Shown piece after piece: positions 16,299-25,434 of a DNA stretch of 64,000 nt (positions are counted from its first letter, which is position 1; each line of letters opens with the position of its first letter). The position numbers were made by a program, and so were the translations under genes. Source of the stretch: Bacillus sp. UNC438CL73TsuS30 (GTDB taxonomy: Bacteria; Bacillota; Bacilli; Bacillales; Cytobacillaceae); NCBI RefSeq assembly GCF_000482325.1, contig NZ_KI535300.1, positions 35,996-99,995 on the forward strand, read 5' to 3'. The notes under the pieces were generated by a model. That model saw nothing but the letters and a program-made list of their open reading frames with translations, was not told the origin of the DNA and did not search any database.

Positions 16299-17582
16299 GT
16301 GGTCAACAAAATAACCTCAAAAACTCATAAATACAACTTTACAATCTTCTTTCTCTTTCTATTAGTAACACTCGCAAATTATTACATTTATGTAGGATTT
16401 GCAATTAAGCCGTATATGGTTTTTTTATGCTTGTTTTTGATGATTCATATCGGTTCTTTTTACTTTCAAAGGCTTCATTTGTTTGAAATTGCGATGTTGT
16501 TTTTTTATTTGGTGTATAGCTTCACTGGAGCCTTTTCATTATATCCTGCCTCGAGTATTAGAATCATTTGTGGAATTATAATATATATCTTTTTTTATCT
16601 TATTATGAAATCGGTTATTCGAAATGCCAGAGATTCGGTAATTGAAAGGGCTATTTCAGATGTTGGAATATTTTTCAACATTACAAGTTTAATACTTTAT
16701 TTTCTTGGATTAAAAAGTCTTGGATTTATTTTCGAGGGTGATAGAGTCTATAAATTTGGCGTAATGCTAGATAGAGATTACCCTCGATTAATTGGATTGT
16801 TACAAGATCCAAATTTCTTTGTTTTTTATAATACACTCTTTTTTTCATTTTATCTTTGCAATGCAAAGTCTTTGAAAAACAAACTTGGATTAGTACTATG
16901 TATACTTGCAAATATCTTAACATTCTCTAGAGGCGGGCTTTTAGTCATGGCACTCATTTTACTCATCTATATCCTAATCACAAACCCAATCAAACAGTTA
17001 AAATTACTATTTGGTATGATTGCTTCATTATTTGTATCCATGTATGTTGCGATTGTCTATATGAAATTTGATATTTTAGGAATTTTACAATCCAGAGTCG
17101 GGGACCTTTCCAATGATGGTGGTAGTGGAAGGATTGAATTATGGGGGAGAGCGTGGGATTACTTTACTTCACATATGGTTATTGGAATTGGTGCTTTTAA
17201 TTTTACTGATTATAATTTCTTTCAGTATGGAGATGATTTAGAGGTTCATAACACCTTTTTAGAAATATTGTCGGAATCTGGTTTGCTGGGAATAACATGC
17301 TTCTTTCTATTTATTATTCTAGTGTTCGTACAATTAATTAGAGGTAATTTACATAAATTTAAACCGTACCTTTTATTAACTTTTTTAGGGTTTATTCTCC
17401 AAATGGCGTTCCTTTCAGTAACAATTAACGACATGTTTTTTATGTATCTGGCAATATTAACTACTTATTTGCGCAATGAAAAGTCCATGTTAAAGAATGA
17501 TAAAACTGATAAACAAAAGATAAATTTAAACGTTAATTATAAAGGACGTGATGCAGCACATGAATATCCTGGTCATAACTGA
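16299..17582 (+). CDS. O-antigen ligase/polymerase-like protein (Wzy)
   Basis: 427 aa with about 11 hydrophobic segments and one large extracytoplasmic loop containing RxG-type motifs (LTFSRGGLLVMALILLI and GSGRIELWGRAWDYF ... GIGAFNF ... VHNTFLEILSESGLLG). This RGG / H-N-xx-L-x-x-L-x-E-x-G-xx-G pattern is characteristic of Wzy_C/O-antigen ligase proteins, which polymerise lipid-linked repeat units outside the membrane. The GTG start at 16299 has GAGGGGG 7 nt upstream and lies 2 bp after the flippase stop. It overlaps the next gene. Membrane topology and position fit a Wzy polymerase; a ligase role is less likely in a Gram-positive. Confidence 0.85.
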   Translation: MVNKITSKTHKYNFTIFFLFLLVTLANYYIYVGFAIKPYMVFLCLFLMIHIGSFYFQRLHLFEIAMLFFYLVYSFTGAFSLYPASSIRIICGIIIYIFFYLIMKSVIRNARDSVIERAISDVGIFFNITSLILYFLGLKSLGFIFEGDRVYKFGVMLDRDYPRLIGLLQDPNFFVFYNTLFFSFYLCNAKSLKNKLGLVLCILANILTFSRGGLLVMALILLIYILITNPIKQLKLLFGMIASLFVSMYVAIVYMKFDILGILQSRVGDLSNDGGSGRIELWGRAWDYFTSHMVIGIGAFNFTDYNFFQYGDDLEVHNTFLEILSESGLLGITCFFLFIILVFVQLIRGNLHKFKPYLLLTFLGFILQMAFLSVTINDMFFMYLAILTTYLRNEKSMLKNDKTDKQKINLNVNYKGRDAAHEYPGHN

Positions 17583-18612
17583 TAAGTTAATTTTGGGCGG
17601 GGCAGAAATGTATTTTTGTAAATTGGAAAACCAATTACAACATCCAGACATTTACTTCCACTATGCCGCTGGTCCAGGCGAATTATACGATAAAATTAAA
17701 CATAAAAACCATTTTAGTGAGATTAGTAGAACAAAGCATCTTCAAAATATAAAAAAGCTCAGAAATTTGATTACCGACAAACAAATAGACGTTATCCATG
17801 CCAATAGTTTGAGGATGGTCCTTTACTGTATAGTCGCAAAGAAACTAACAAAAAGGAAATTCAAGATTGTCTATACAAAACATAATATTACGGTTTTAGA
17901 GGAAAAGAATCCGTTTATTTTTATACATTTATTAAATAAATATGTTGAAAGAATCATTACTGTCAGTGAGTTTGAAAAGAAGAACCTTGTCAAAGCGGGA
18001 ATAAAGCCGAACAAAATAACAACCGTCTATAACGGAGTTGACTTAAATCAATTTGCTTTTCACCGAAAAGAAAAGGGAGAGTCTTTCAATGTTGGTATTT
18101 TAGCAAGGTTATCAGAGGAAAAGAATCACGAATTATTTATTAAAATTGCTGACCAGCTTCGCCATAATCCCAATATCATGTTTTACATCGCAGGCGATGG
18201 ACCAGAGAAAGAAAAAATAAAGAATATGATTCAATCACATAATTTAGTTCACAAGATAAAGATGGTAGGAGCTGTTCATAAACCCGAGGAGTTTATTAAA
18301 GAGATGGATCTCTTATTACTTACATCCTACCGTGAAGTCTTCCCTATGGTTATTCTAGAAGCAATGGCAGTTGGAACACCAATCGTTTCCATTAATAGAG
18401 GCGGGATTGGGGAAGCAATTATCGAAAATAAGACCGGTTTTCTCATAAATGAGCATTCAGTAGAGGAATTCTGTAATAATATCTTGGTAATTGAGTCAAA
18501 CGAAGAAATTAGGAAACAATTTATCGAAAATGCCAGAAGAAAAGTCCAAACTGAATTTTCGCTTGAACAAATGGTAGGTAATACGTTAAAAGAGTACTTG
18601 AACTGCAGCTGA
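17551..18612 (+). CDS. Glycosyltransferase family 4 (GT-B fold)
   Basis: About 353 aa. N-terminal domain: MNILVITDKLILGGAEMYF with the usual GGAE nucleotide-proximal loop; ITVSEFEKKNLVKAGI and VYNGVDLNQF mark the domain linker. C-terminal domain: GILARLSEEKNHELFI, FYIAGDGPEKEKI, then REVFPMVILEAMAVGTPIV with the E-x7-E motif that binds the sugar nucleotide, and GGIGEAI. A retaining transferase adding one sugar to the lipid-linked unit in the cytosol; donor and acceptor unknown. Start is either ATG 17551 or ATG 17560 (the latter starts the conserved MNILVITD). It overlaps the polymerase gene by about 30 bp, suggesting translational coupling. Confidence 0.85.
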   Translation: MQHMNILVITDKLILGGAEMYFCKLENQLQHPDIYFHYAAGPGELYDKIKHKNHFSEISRTKHLQNIKKLRNLITDKQIDVIHANSLRMVLYCIVAKKLTKRKFKIVYTKHNITVLEEKNPFIFIHLLNKYVERIITVSEFEKKNLVKAGIKPNKITTVYNGVDLNQFAFHRKEKGESFNVGILARLSEEKNHELFIKIADQLRHNPNIMFYIAGDGPEKEKIKNMIQSHNLVHKIKMVGAVHKPEEFIKEMDLLLLTSYREVFPMVILEAMAVGTPIVSINRGGIGEAIIENKTGFLINEHSVEEFCNNILVIESNEEIRKQFIENARRKVQTEFSLEQMVGNTLKEYLNCS

Positions 18613-18692
18613 TGGTTTGACATTTTTTCATACAGGCTGCCCTTTTTCTGAGAACGAATTTGATAAGTTAATAGCCTAGGAGTGTTAAGGTG

Positions 18693-20420
18693 ATGGAAAA
18701 AAAGAGACTTCGTTTCGGTGTTATTTGTGACAGTATTAACGTATATGGATGGCAATTAAATTGTTTGAAAAAAATGCTTGAAATGGATGATGTAGAAGCA
18801 AGCTTAATGATACTAGTGAAAAACAAGCAGCTTCAAAAAGAAGATGAGAAAAAAACTTTAAGGTATTTCAATCCTGCAAAAACAACTAGTTTAACAAGCC
18901 TGGTAAATAACATCAAAATTATAGGATGTGATTTGGTAAGGATAAAGACTGGAGAAGATCATCTTTCCAAAGAGGACTTAGAAAAAATTTATGGATATGA
19001 TTTAGATTTTATATTAAATATTAGTTCAATTAATGTAAGTGGTGACATATTAACATTACCCCGATTTGGTGTATGGGTGTTTCAACATGGTTCAGACCTG
19101 CCTCACTATATATGGTGTTTAGAAAATAATGAACCCGTTACCTTTGCAGCCTTGCACAAACTATCAAACCAAAATAAGCATATTATTTTGAAAAAAGGTT
19201 GCTTTTCTACTATTAAAGATTCATATAGGGAAAATAGGGAACACATTACTTCAGTTATTTCCAATTGGCCGGCACTGGTCTGTCGGGATATATTAAATGA
19301 TAACACTGCTTATATGAAGGAGTGTGAAGTTCCAACCTCCCCTTCTAACTTTGTGGACCTAACTTTTAAGAATATGGGAAAATTTTTTGTTAAGCTTCTT
19401 AAAAATAAGGGTCAAAAGATATTTTCAAAATTGTTTTCGTATGAATATTGGAATATTGGTATTGTTCCAAAACCGATACATGAGTTTTTAAATGATTCAA
19501 ATCTGAATATAAATTGGTTAGTTCAAAAGAAGGATTTATATTATGCTGACCCTTTTGCTTATCAAGATGAAGAAGGACTTCATATTTTAATGGAAGAATT
19601 GGATTATCGGGTGGTAAAAGGGTTTATAAGCGGTGTTAACGTTAAACAGAAAACAGCAATGGATACAGCTTCATTCAATCAGGCTGTGATGAAATTCCCG
19701 TGCCATATGTCATATCCATTTATACTAGAGCATAATAAACATATATACTGTATTCCTGAAACATCCGAGGCAAAGGAAGCATCCATTTATAAGTTGAATA
19801 AATCAAATAATGAATGGAAAAAGGTGAAAACTTTATTAGAAGACTTCCATGCAGTAGATTCAACAATCGTGAAATATGGTGAGTATTGGTGGTTATTCTG
19901 TACTAAATCGTTTTCAACTGTACAAAGCCATAATAATGAATTACATATTTTTTATGCTGATGACTTGTTTGGAGAATGGCAACCCCATGTATTAAATCCT
20001 GTTAAGATTGATATAAGGTCATCAAGGCCGGCAGGCACACCATTTATTCATGAAGGTAAGCTTTTCCGCCCTGCACAAGATTGTTCAAAGACGTATGGAG
20101 GAAGAATTGTCTTGAATAAAATTAAGACATTAACAATTTTCCAATTTGAAGAAGAGCCAGTTTGTTATCTAGAACCTCAAAATAATAGCTTGTATCCAGA
20201 TGGTGTCCATACCATTTCAAGTGCAGGAGGAATTACCATTTTAGATGGGAAGCGTTTTGATTATAGCCTTTTCCATTTTTTTAGGAAACTTTATAAATAT
20301 CGACCAGTTAATTTAGAAAAAGTGAAGTCCGACCAGTTCAAGACTGGTGAAATAGGTATACAAAAAAGACTTTTGAGATCACAAATTCAAGAACAAATAA
20401 AACAAGTGAAACAGCACTGA
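18693..20420 (+). CDS. Formyltransferase-like domain fused to a beta-propeller sugar-transfer domain
   Basis: About 575 aa in two parts. Residues 1 to ~205 look like a formyltransferase/hydroxymethyltransferase N-domain: an opening Rossmann strand RFGVICDS, then LPRFGVWVFQHGSDLPHYIWCL, comparable to the N-x-H-x-S-x-LP-x-Y-R-G region of methionyl-tRNA formyltransferase, though the Asn before His is Gln. Residues ~250-540 form repeated units (YYADPFAY, HMSYPFIL, AVDSTIV, SSRPAGTPFIHEGKLFRPAQDCS, YPDGVHTIS), the pattern of the GINT1-type five-bladed propeller found in glucosaminyl inositol-phosphoceramide transferases. Domain identity is from memory of these families, without a search. Role in modifying the EPS repeat unit is inferred from position. 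TAGGAG lies upstream; GTG 18690 is an alternative start. Confidence 0.65.
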   Translation: MEKKRLRFGVICDSINVYGWQLNCLKKMLEMDDVEASLMILVKNKQLQKEDEKKTLRYFNPAKTTSLTSLVNNIKIIGCDLVRIKTGEDHLSKEDLEKIYGYDLDFILNISSINVSGDILTLPRFGVWVFQHGSDLPHYIWCLENNEPVTFAALHKLSNQNKHIILKKGCFSTIKDSYRENREHITSVISNWPALVCRDILNDNTAYMKECEVPTSPSNFVDLTFKNMGKFFVKLLKNKGQKIFSKLFSYEYWNIGIVPKPIHEFLNDSNLNINWLVQKKDLYYADPFAYQDEEGLHILMEELDYRVVKGFISGVNVKQKTAMDTASFNQAVMKFPCHMSYPFILEHNKHIYCIPETSEAKEASIYKLNKSNNEWKKVKTLLEDFHAVDSTIVKYGEYWWLFCTKSFSTVQSHNNELHIFYADDLFGEWQPHVLNPVKIDIRSSRPAGTPFIHEGKLFRPAQDCSKTYGGRIVLNKIKTLTIFQFEEEPVCYLEPQNNSLYPDGVHTISSAGGITILDGKRFDYSLFHFFRKLYKYRPVNLEKVKSDQFKTGEIGIQKRLLRSQIQEQIKQVKQH

Positions 20421-20484
20421 ATCATAACTGGTAATACATCTAAAGAAGAGGTAAGTTAAATACCAATAATTTTTTTGTTTATCT

Positions 20485-20500
20485 GTTCTTTATAAAGTAC
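20485..20500 (+). promoter_or_regulatory. SinR-type operator before the second gene block
   Basis: GTTCTTTATAAAGTAC: 6-4-6 inverted repeat with one mismatch, in the 158-bp gap before the first phosphoglycosyl transferase gene. The -10 at the expected distance (20512-20517) is poor; TAACAT at 20506-20511 is an alternative. Confidence 0.6.
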
Positions 20501-20578
20501 AAAAATAACATTTGTAGAGGTTTTGCAGAATATCTAATTAGCCAAAGCTCTAAGAGGTTAAAAGAAAGGAGAATTAAA

Positions 20579-21976
20579 ATGCATGAAGACTATAGAAGAA
20601 GATACACAAAAATCATTCTTGCCATCGCTGATATTTCATTAGTGTTTGCAGGTTTTTTCTTGGCAAATTGGATATTAAATCAATTTTCAATCCCGAACAC
20701 TGAATATGAAATCGATTATTCTAGGTTAATTGTACTATCGGCTTCCTCAATTTCAGTTTTGTATCTTTTCGACCTATATGCAGACTGGCGAAGAAAAAGT
20801 ATTCAACATTTAGTTTATTCTATTGTATTATCGATGATTGTCTTTCTTGGTTTCGAATTGATCGTTTCGAAATGGACACCTTATTTATCTTTCCAGCAAA
20901 GTTTTATTCTTACGGCATTTCTAATTCAAACGATTCTATTAAATTGTTCCCGAGTAGGGATTTGGTGTATAAACAAAAAATTATTCGGTAAGAAGAAAGT
21001 CTATATAATCGGCGAAGATTCACATACTGGCCTGTATTTAGCCGGTAAAATACTAAATCATCATAAAGGGTGGTTTGAGATAGTTGGATTTATCCCTTTA
21101 GCAAAAAAGGGGTATATCCATGAATGCGTAAAAAAGTGTGATCTTTTCCTGCTTAGTCCCACTTTAAGCAGGGGGGATGCAGAGGAAATTGCGCGCTTAT
21201 GTATCAAATACGGAAAAGAACTATTGGTTGTCCCACAATTATTTGAATTGTCTTTTCTGGGCGCTAATACACAGCAAATAGATGATATGCTTGTGGTTTC
21301 TATAAAACCTCCACTCTTAAAGGTAACTCAAAAGATTTCTAAACGGGTTTTTGACGTGGTTGTATCGTCAATTGTATTATTTATCGCTGCCCCGATTTTA
21401 TTGATTTTATTTATATTAATCCCACTTACCTCAAAAGGACCAGCTCTTTATAAACAGGAGCGTATAGGGCTAAATGGGAAACCTTATTGGATTTATAAGT
21501 TTAGAAGTATGATTCAAGATGCAGAAAAAAGAACAGGACCAGTATTAGCTACAGATAAAGATCCGAGAATTACATTAATTGGGGGAATAATTAGGGCAGT
21601 TCGTTTAGATGAACTCCCACAATTATTAAATGTGCTAAAGGGTGAGATGAGTCTAGTTGGACCAAGACCCGAACGTGAATATTTCATCAATCAATTTAAA
21701 CAAACCCTTCCTGATTACCCTTATCGATTAACCATGAAGCCAGGAATAACGGGACTAGCCCAAATATTAGCCAACTATACCACTCCCGTAGAAGATAAAT
21801 TACGTTTTGATTTACTTTATATTCGAAATTATTCGTTTACGCTTGATTTAAAAATTCTTTTTCAAACGATTAGAGTTGTTCTTCAACAGAAACAAGCTCA
21901 AGGAGTAAAAGAAGATAATATTCGCAACCAACAATTACTAAAAAAGCTTGAACAAAACAAGGTAATGAATCATTAA
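20579..21976 (+). CDS. Polyprenyl-phosphate hexose-1-phosphate transferase (WbaP/WcaJ-type, polytopic)
   Basis: 465 aa. The N-terminal half has four to five transmembrane helices and a Rossmann-like domain (KKVYIIGEDSHTG). The C-terminal ~190 aa is the catalytic phosphoglycosyl transferase domain: re-entrant helix KRVFDVVVSSIVLFIAAPILL, then YKQERIGLNGKPYWIYKFRSM, VRLDELPQLLNVLKGEMSLVGPRPE (catalytic Asp-Glu pair in LDELPQ), and MKPGITGLAQI. It starts repeat-unit synthesis by moving a sugar phosphate to undecaprenyl phosphate. Strong ribosome binding site GAAAGGAG upstream. It is preceded by a SinR-type operator, so it probably begins its own transcript. A second, short enzyme of this class lies at 23963. 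Confidence 0.9.
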   Translation: MHEDYRRRYTKIILAIADISLVFAGFFLANWILNQFSIPNTEYEIDYSRLIVLSASSISVLYLFDLYADWRRKSIQHLVYSIVLSMIVFLGFELIVSKWTPYLSFQQSFILTAFLIQTILLNCSRVGIWCINKKLFGKKKVYIIGEDSHTGLYLAGKILNHHKGWFEIVGFIPLAKKGYIHECVKKCDLFLLSPTLSRGDAEEIARLCIKYGKELLVVPQLFELSFLGANTQQIDDMLVVSIKPPLLKVTQKISKRVFDVVVSSIVLFIAAPILLILFILIPLTSKGPALYKQERIGLNGKPYWIYKFRSMIQDAEKRTGPVLATDKDPRITLIGGIIRAVRLDELPQLLNVLKGEMSLVGPRPEREYFINQFKQTLPDYPYRLTMKPGITGLAQILANYTTPVEDKLRFDLLYIRNYSFTLDLKILFQTIRVVLQQKQAQGVKEDNIRNQQLLKKLEQNKVMNH

Positions 21977-22019
21977 AAACATCAAAAGTCTGAATTATCA
22001 GGGAGGGCTTGGGACAAAA

Positions 22020-22790
22020 ATGGAATACTCAAGAGAAGTTGCTGTTTCAATAATCACTCCAACCTATAACGCTGCAAGATTTATTACGGAAACCATTCAA
22101 TCCGTTAAAGACCAAACCTTTACCAACTGGGAAATGATTATCGTAGATGATTGCTCGTTTGATAACACGGTTGATATTGTGAAAGAGGAAATTGAGATTG
22201 ATTCCAGAATCAAGTTAATTGAGTTAAAGAAAAATGGCGGACCCGCCAATGCGCGAAATATAGCCATTTCGGAAGCGAAGGGAAACTTTCTTGCTTTTCT
22301 AGATAGCGATGATCTTTGGCTTCCTCAAAAATTAGAGCGGCAGCTAATGTTTATGGAAAAAAATAAGTTCGATTTTTCTTATACTGATTACAGGATTATG
22401 ACTGAAGAGGGTGAAAAAACAGACATTGTGTTTCAAGTACCGGCTAAAATTGAGTATAAGGGCCTTTTAAAGAATACAATGATTGGAACATTAACCGTGA
22501 TGCTGGATAAAAGAAAAGTGGGGAAGGTTCAGATGCCATTAAACCGTGATTGCTCCGAAGATTATGGACTTTGGCTTTCGATACTATCGAGAGGAATCCA
22601 TGCACATGGCCTTAATGAGGAGCTAGCAATATATAGAAAGTGTGAAAATTCCCTTTCCAGTAACAAACTAAAATCTGCTCGAAAAACATGGAACACATAC
22701 AGGAAGGTTGAAAAAATCAATATACCTTATGCTATATGGTATTTTGCTAATTATTCACTAAATGCATTAAAGAAACATTCAAAAGCATAG
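22020..22790 (+). CDS. Glycosyltransferase family 2 (GT-A fold)
   Basis: 256 aa. SIITPTYNAARFITETIQSV is the nucleotide-binding start; TNWEMIIVDDCSFDNT supplies the DD motif; GGPANARNIAISEAKGNFLAFLDSDDLW gives the DxD metal site; RDCSEDYGLWLSI gives the catalytic-base ED motif. This is a complete inverting GT-A enzyme without transmembrane helices, so it acts on the cytosolic face. The donor is unknown. It follows the phosphoglycosyl transferase by 43 bp with GGGAGGG as ribosome binding site, and is likely the second step of that sub-operon. Confidence 0.9.
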   Translation: MEYSREVAVSIITPTYNAARFITETIQSVKDQTFTNWEMIIVDDCSFDNTVDIVKEEIEIDSRIKLIELKKNGGPANARNIAISEAKGNFLAFLDSDDLWLPQKLERQLMFMEKNKFDFSYTDYRIMTEEGEKTDIVFQVPAKIEYKGLLKNTMIGTLTVMLDKRKVGKVQMPLNRDCSEDYGLWLSILSRGIHAHGLNEELAIYRKCENSLSSNKLKSARKTWNTYRKVEKINIPYAIWYFANYSLNALKKHSKA

Positions 22791-22836
22791 GACATTTGCT
22801 ATGGGCTATAGCTTATTTTAAGAAAAGAGGGAAAAT

Positions 22837-23892
22837 ATGGAGAACAGGAGAAGAAAACTTTCATATGTACAGATTTCAAGAGCGGTTGCCATTTTATTTG
22901 TTCTCTTAGGGCATGTGAATACTTTATTTTATACAAAGCTTAGATATGACTGGTTCAATATGGGGGAGTGGGAAAAAACTGGGGGGGTAGATTTCTTTTT
23001 TATTGTATCTGGATTTATGATTTACTACCTTTATCATAAACATGCGGGTGTTCCAGGTAAGACAACCGAATTTATCTGGAAGCGTGTGATTAGAATTTAC
23101 CCAATATACTGGTTGGTTACCTTATTTTTGATTGCTCTTACTTTAATTTCACCTTCCAAATTCGAAGGCTATTCTTGGGAACTCATAATCAAGTCAATAA
23201 TCATCCTGCCACCTATACCTATTGTTGATTCAGCTTGGTCACTATGTCATGTCATGTTTTTCTATCTCATATTTAGTGCCTTTCTTTTTCAGCCAAAAAT
23301 CTTTAAACCGATTATTTTTATATGGATTGTGGCAACTGTCTTAATAGGGATAAAACTTGTTCCGTATTCAGAGAAATCATTTATTTTTAGTTTTAGTAGT
23401 TTGGAACCTCTTTTCGGGTGTTTCGTTGCATATTTGACCTTAAAATATACTTTTAAGCATTCTACTCTGTTGATTTCAATAGGACTACTTGGATTTTTAG
23501 CAGTTTGGGTAAATAATATCTATCATTTTATGCATTTAAATGAATCAGCCTTTTTTGCTGTATTTTCTATGGTTCTTATGCTGGGAATATCTGAAAAAGA
23601 TAAAAAAGATCGAAAAGTCCCGAAATTGTTATCATTCTTAGGAGATGCCTCCTATTCTATTTATATTGCTCATGCATCATTATTGCACCTCTTTCTTTTT
23701 TTATTGATTAAGATTCATTTTGTCGGTTTTTTAGGCAGCTTTATTTCAATGGCAATCGTGATTCTTTTAACGATAGTCACATGTTGTATTATTTATAAAT
23801 TTATTGAAAGGCCAATTTCTAAATACTTACGAAAAGTGGTCTTTATGAAAAAAAACCGTTCTGTAGAAATACCTATTGGAATTGCAAAATAA
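22837..23892 (+). CDS. Acyltransferase 3 family membrane O-acyltransferase
   Basis: 351 aa with about 10 transmembrane helices. The N-terminal KLSYVQISRAVAILFVLLGHVN holds the conserved His of OafA/NolL-type acyltransferases, followed by GGVDFFFIVSGFMIYYLY and the basic RFxKKR-like WKRVIRIYP motif. These enzymes acetylate (or otherwise acylate) sugars of surface polysaccharides using acyl-CoA. A second family member with different sequence lies at 31628, so the polymer may carry two acyl decorations. Start ATG 22837 with AGAGGG upstream. Confidence 0.88.
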   Translation: MENRRRKLSYVQISRAVAILFVLLGHVNTLFYTKLRYDWFNMGEWEKTGGVDFFFIVSGFMIYYLYHKHAGVPGKTTEFIWKRVIRIYPIYWLVTLFLIALTLISPSKFEGYSWELIIKSIIILPPIPIVDSAWSLCHVMFFYLIFSAFLFQPKIFKPIIFIWIVATVLIGIKLVPYSEKSFIFSFSSLEPLFGCFVAYLTLKYTFKHSTLLISIGLLGFLAVWVNNIYHFMHLNESAFFAVFSMVLMLGISEKDKKDRKVPKLLSFLGDASYSIYIAHASLLHLFLFLLIKIHFVGFLGSFISMAIVILLTIVTCCIIYKFIERPISKYLRKVVFMKKNRSVEIPIGIAK

Positions 23893-23912
23893 ATCAATTA
23901 TTTTGGTTATCC

Positions 23913-23945
23913 GTTCTTTATTGGGAACAGGAAATTATTTATAAA
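23913..23945 (+). promoter_or_regulatory. SinR-type operator and promoter of the third gene block
   Basis: GTTCTTTATTGGGAAC (23913-23928) with -35 TTTATT (23917-23922) inside it, 17-bp spacer and -10 TATAAA (23940-23945). The register is exactly that of the sinR-like gene promoter. Confidence 0.65.
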
Positions 23946-23962
23946 GAAGGTGCATAGGCACT

Positions 23963-24583
23963 ATGAAAAGACTTTTTGATATTTTTGTGAGTTTACTACT
24001 GTTGTGCCTCTTTAGTCCCATCATTCTGGGGGTTGCAATCGTGGTCAGGTTGAAACTTGGTTCACCAATTCTATTTAAACAAAAACGAGTCGGGTATCAG
24101 GAGCAGATTTTTACACTATTTAAATTTAGAACAATGACAAATGAAAAGGATGAAGCGGGAAACGATTTACCGGATTCTATTCGCTTAACAAAAGTAGGGC
24201 TTTTAATCAGACGATTAAGTATGGATGAGTTGCCACAAATACTCAATGTGCTAAAAGGCGATATGAGCCTGGTTGGACCCCGGCCGCTATTAGTTCGATA
24301 TTTGCCCTACTACTCTCAAGAAGAAAGAAAAAGGCATACCGTTCGGCCTGGAATTACCGGGTATGCACAAGTAGAGGGGAGGAACGAACTGGACTGGAAC
24401 ACGAGACTGGCATTAGATGTAAATTATATTGAAAACCATTCTTTCCTCCTAGATTTAAAAATTATTTTAAAAACAATTAGCAAAACATTAAAACGCGAAG
24501 GGATTGCCAATGTCCCTGATCAACAAATGTTGGATTTTGACGTAGAACGACAGATAAAAGCAAAGTCTTTAAAAGGTGGATAA
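23963..24583 (+). CDS. epsL: Short phosphoglycosyl transferase (EpsL/PglC-type)
   Basis: 206 aa: one N-terminal re-entrant helix (KRLFDIFVSLLLLCLFSPIIL) and the catalytic domain with FKQKRVGYQEQIFTLFKFRTM, RLSMDELPQILNVLKGDMSLVGPRP (catalytic DE) and VRPGITGYAQVEGRN. This is the minimal monotopic class of PglC/EpsL, which loads a diNAc-bacillosamine-type or related sugar phosphate on undecaprenyl phosphate. Being followed by GNAT, aminotransferase and 4,6-dehydratase genes supports an amino-deoxysugar donor, as in the epsC-epsN-epsM-epsL set of B. subtilis. A SinR-type promoter precedes it. Confidence 0.88.
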   Translation: MKRLFDIFVSLLLLCLFSPIILGVAIVVRLKLGSPILFKQKRVGYQEQIFTLFKFRTMTNEKDEAGNDLPDSIRLTKVGLLIRRLSMDELPQILNVLKGDMSLVGPRPLLVRYLPYYSQEERKRHTVRPGITGYAQVEGRNELDWNTRLALDVNYIENHSFLLDLKIILKTISKTLKREGIANVPDQQMLDFDVERQIKAKSLKGG

Positions 24584-24591
24584 AAAAACCA

Positions 24592-25356
24592 ATGGAAATA
24601 CGAATCGAAGCCTTAAAAAATAAAGATGTTCATCTAATACCCAAGCTAATTGAATCTGGAATGAATAAAGATATTTTTCCACTTACCATTTTTAGTTCAA
24701 TTGGCTATGAAGCATACTTAAAAAAATTGCTTACCATACCCGAGGAATTTCGAAGAGTGAAGCTTTACGGAGCATTTATTAATGACCAATTAGCAGGCTA
24801 TACGGAATGGCGTATTTTAAAGAATCATCTTTTTTTAAATAATATTTATGTATTGCATGAATATCAGGGATTGGGCATTGGAAGATCCCTTCTGGTAAAA
24901 CACGGGTATAAGTTGTTGGATGAAAATAGGAAATCGAACCTATCCCTCGATGTTTTTGATAATAATACTAAGGCAATGAATTGGTATGAGAAAATTGGCT
25001 TTGTTAAAAAGAATTCGACCTACTGGTATGTTAGGGAGCAGCCTTTTGTAACGACGTCGAATTGTTTTAATGAATGTTATATAGAGAACTATCCGAATGC
25101 TGAGGTGGACCAAAAGGCATTTGGTTTTTCAATGCTAACATGTACAACTAGAAATGGAGTTTATCAAATAGGTAGAATTAATCATCAATTATATCGGCTA
25201 ACAAACCCTAAATCTATTCATGATGATGATTTACTACATTGTCTTTATAAGTTGGACTCAAAACGAAAACTTCTTCTAATGGAAAGTGAAATTCTCTCAA
25301 GTCAATTCCCGGCCACATTGGCTTGTCAAAGTAACAGGATGGATCTAAAGATTTAA
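24592..25356 (+). CDS. GNAT-family N-acetyltransferase with an extra C-terminal domain
   Basis: 254 aa. Residues 1 to ~150 are a GNAT fold: FLNNIYVLHEYQGLGIGRSLLVKHGYKLL is motif A with the acetyl-CoA loop Q/R-x-x-G-x-G; DVFDNNTKAMNWYEKIGFVKK is motif B. Residues ~155-254 form a domain I do not recognise. It follows the PglC-like gene by 8 bp. In bacillosamine pathways the amino sugar is acetylated by a left-handed beta-helix protein (PglD/EpsM), which is absent here, so this GNAT may do that step. Its low sequence match to any named sugar acetyltransferase leaves the substrate open. Confidence 0.8.
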   Translation: MEIRIEALKNKDVHLIPKLIESGMNKDIFPLTIFSSIGYEAYLKKLLTIPEEFRRVKLYGAFINDQLAGYTEWRILKNHLFLNNIYVLHEYQGLGIGRSLLVKHGYKLLDENRKSNLSLDVFDNNTKAMNWYEKIGFVKKNSTYWYVREQPFVTTSNCFNECYIENYPNAEVDQKAFGFSMLTCTTRNGVYQIGRINHQLYRLTNPKSIHDDDLLHCLYKLDSKRKLLLMESEILSSQFPATLACQSNRMDLKI

Positions 25357-25434
25357 AAAGAGTAATTTACTAGCTCGGTTAAAAAAAAATAAATCGAATT
25401 TAAACATTCTATATAGGTATTAGGGGGGGAAATA

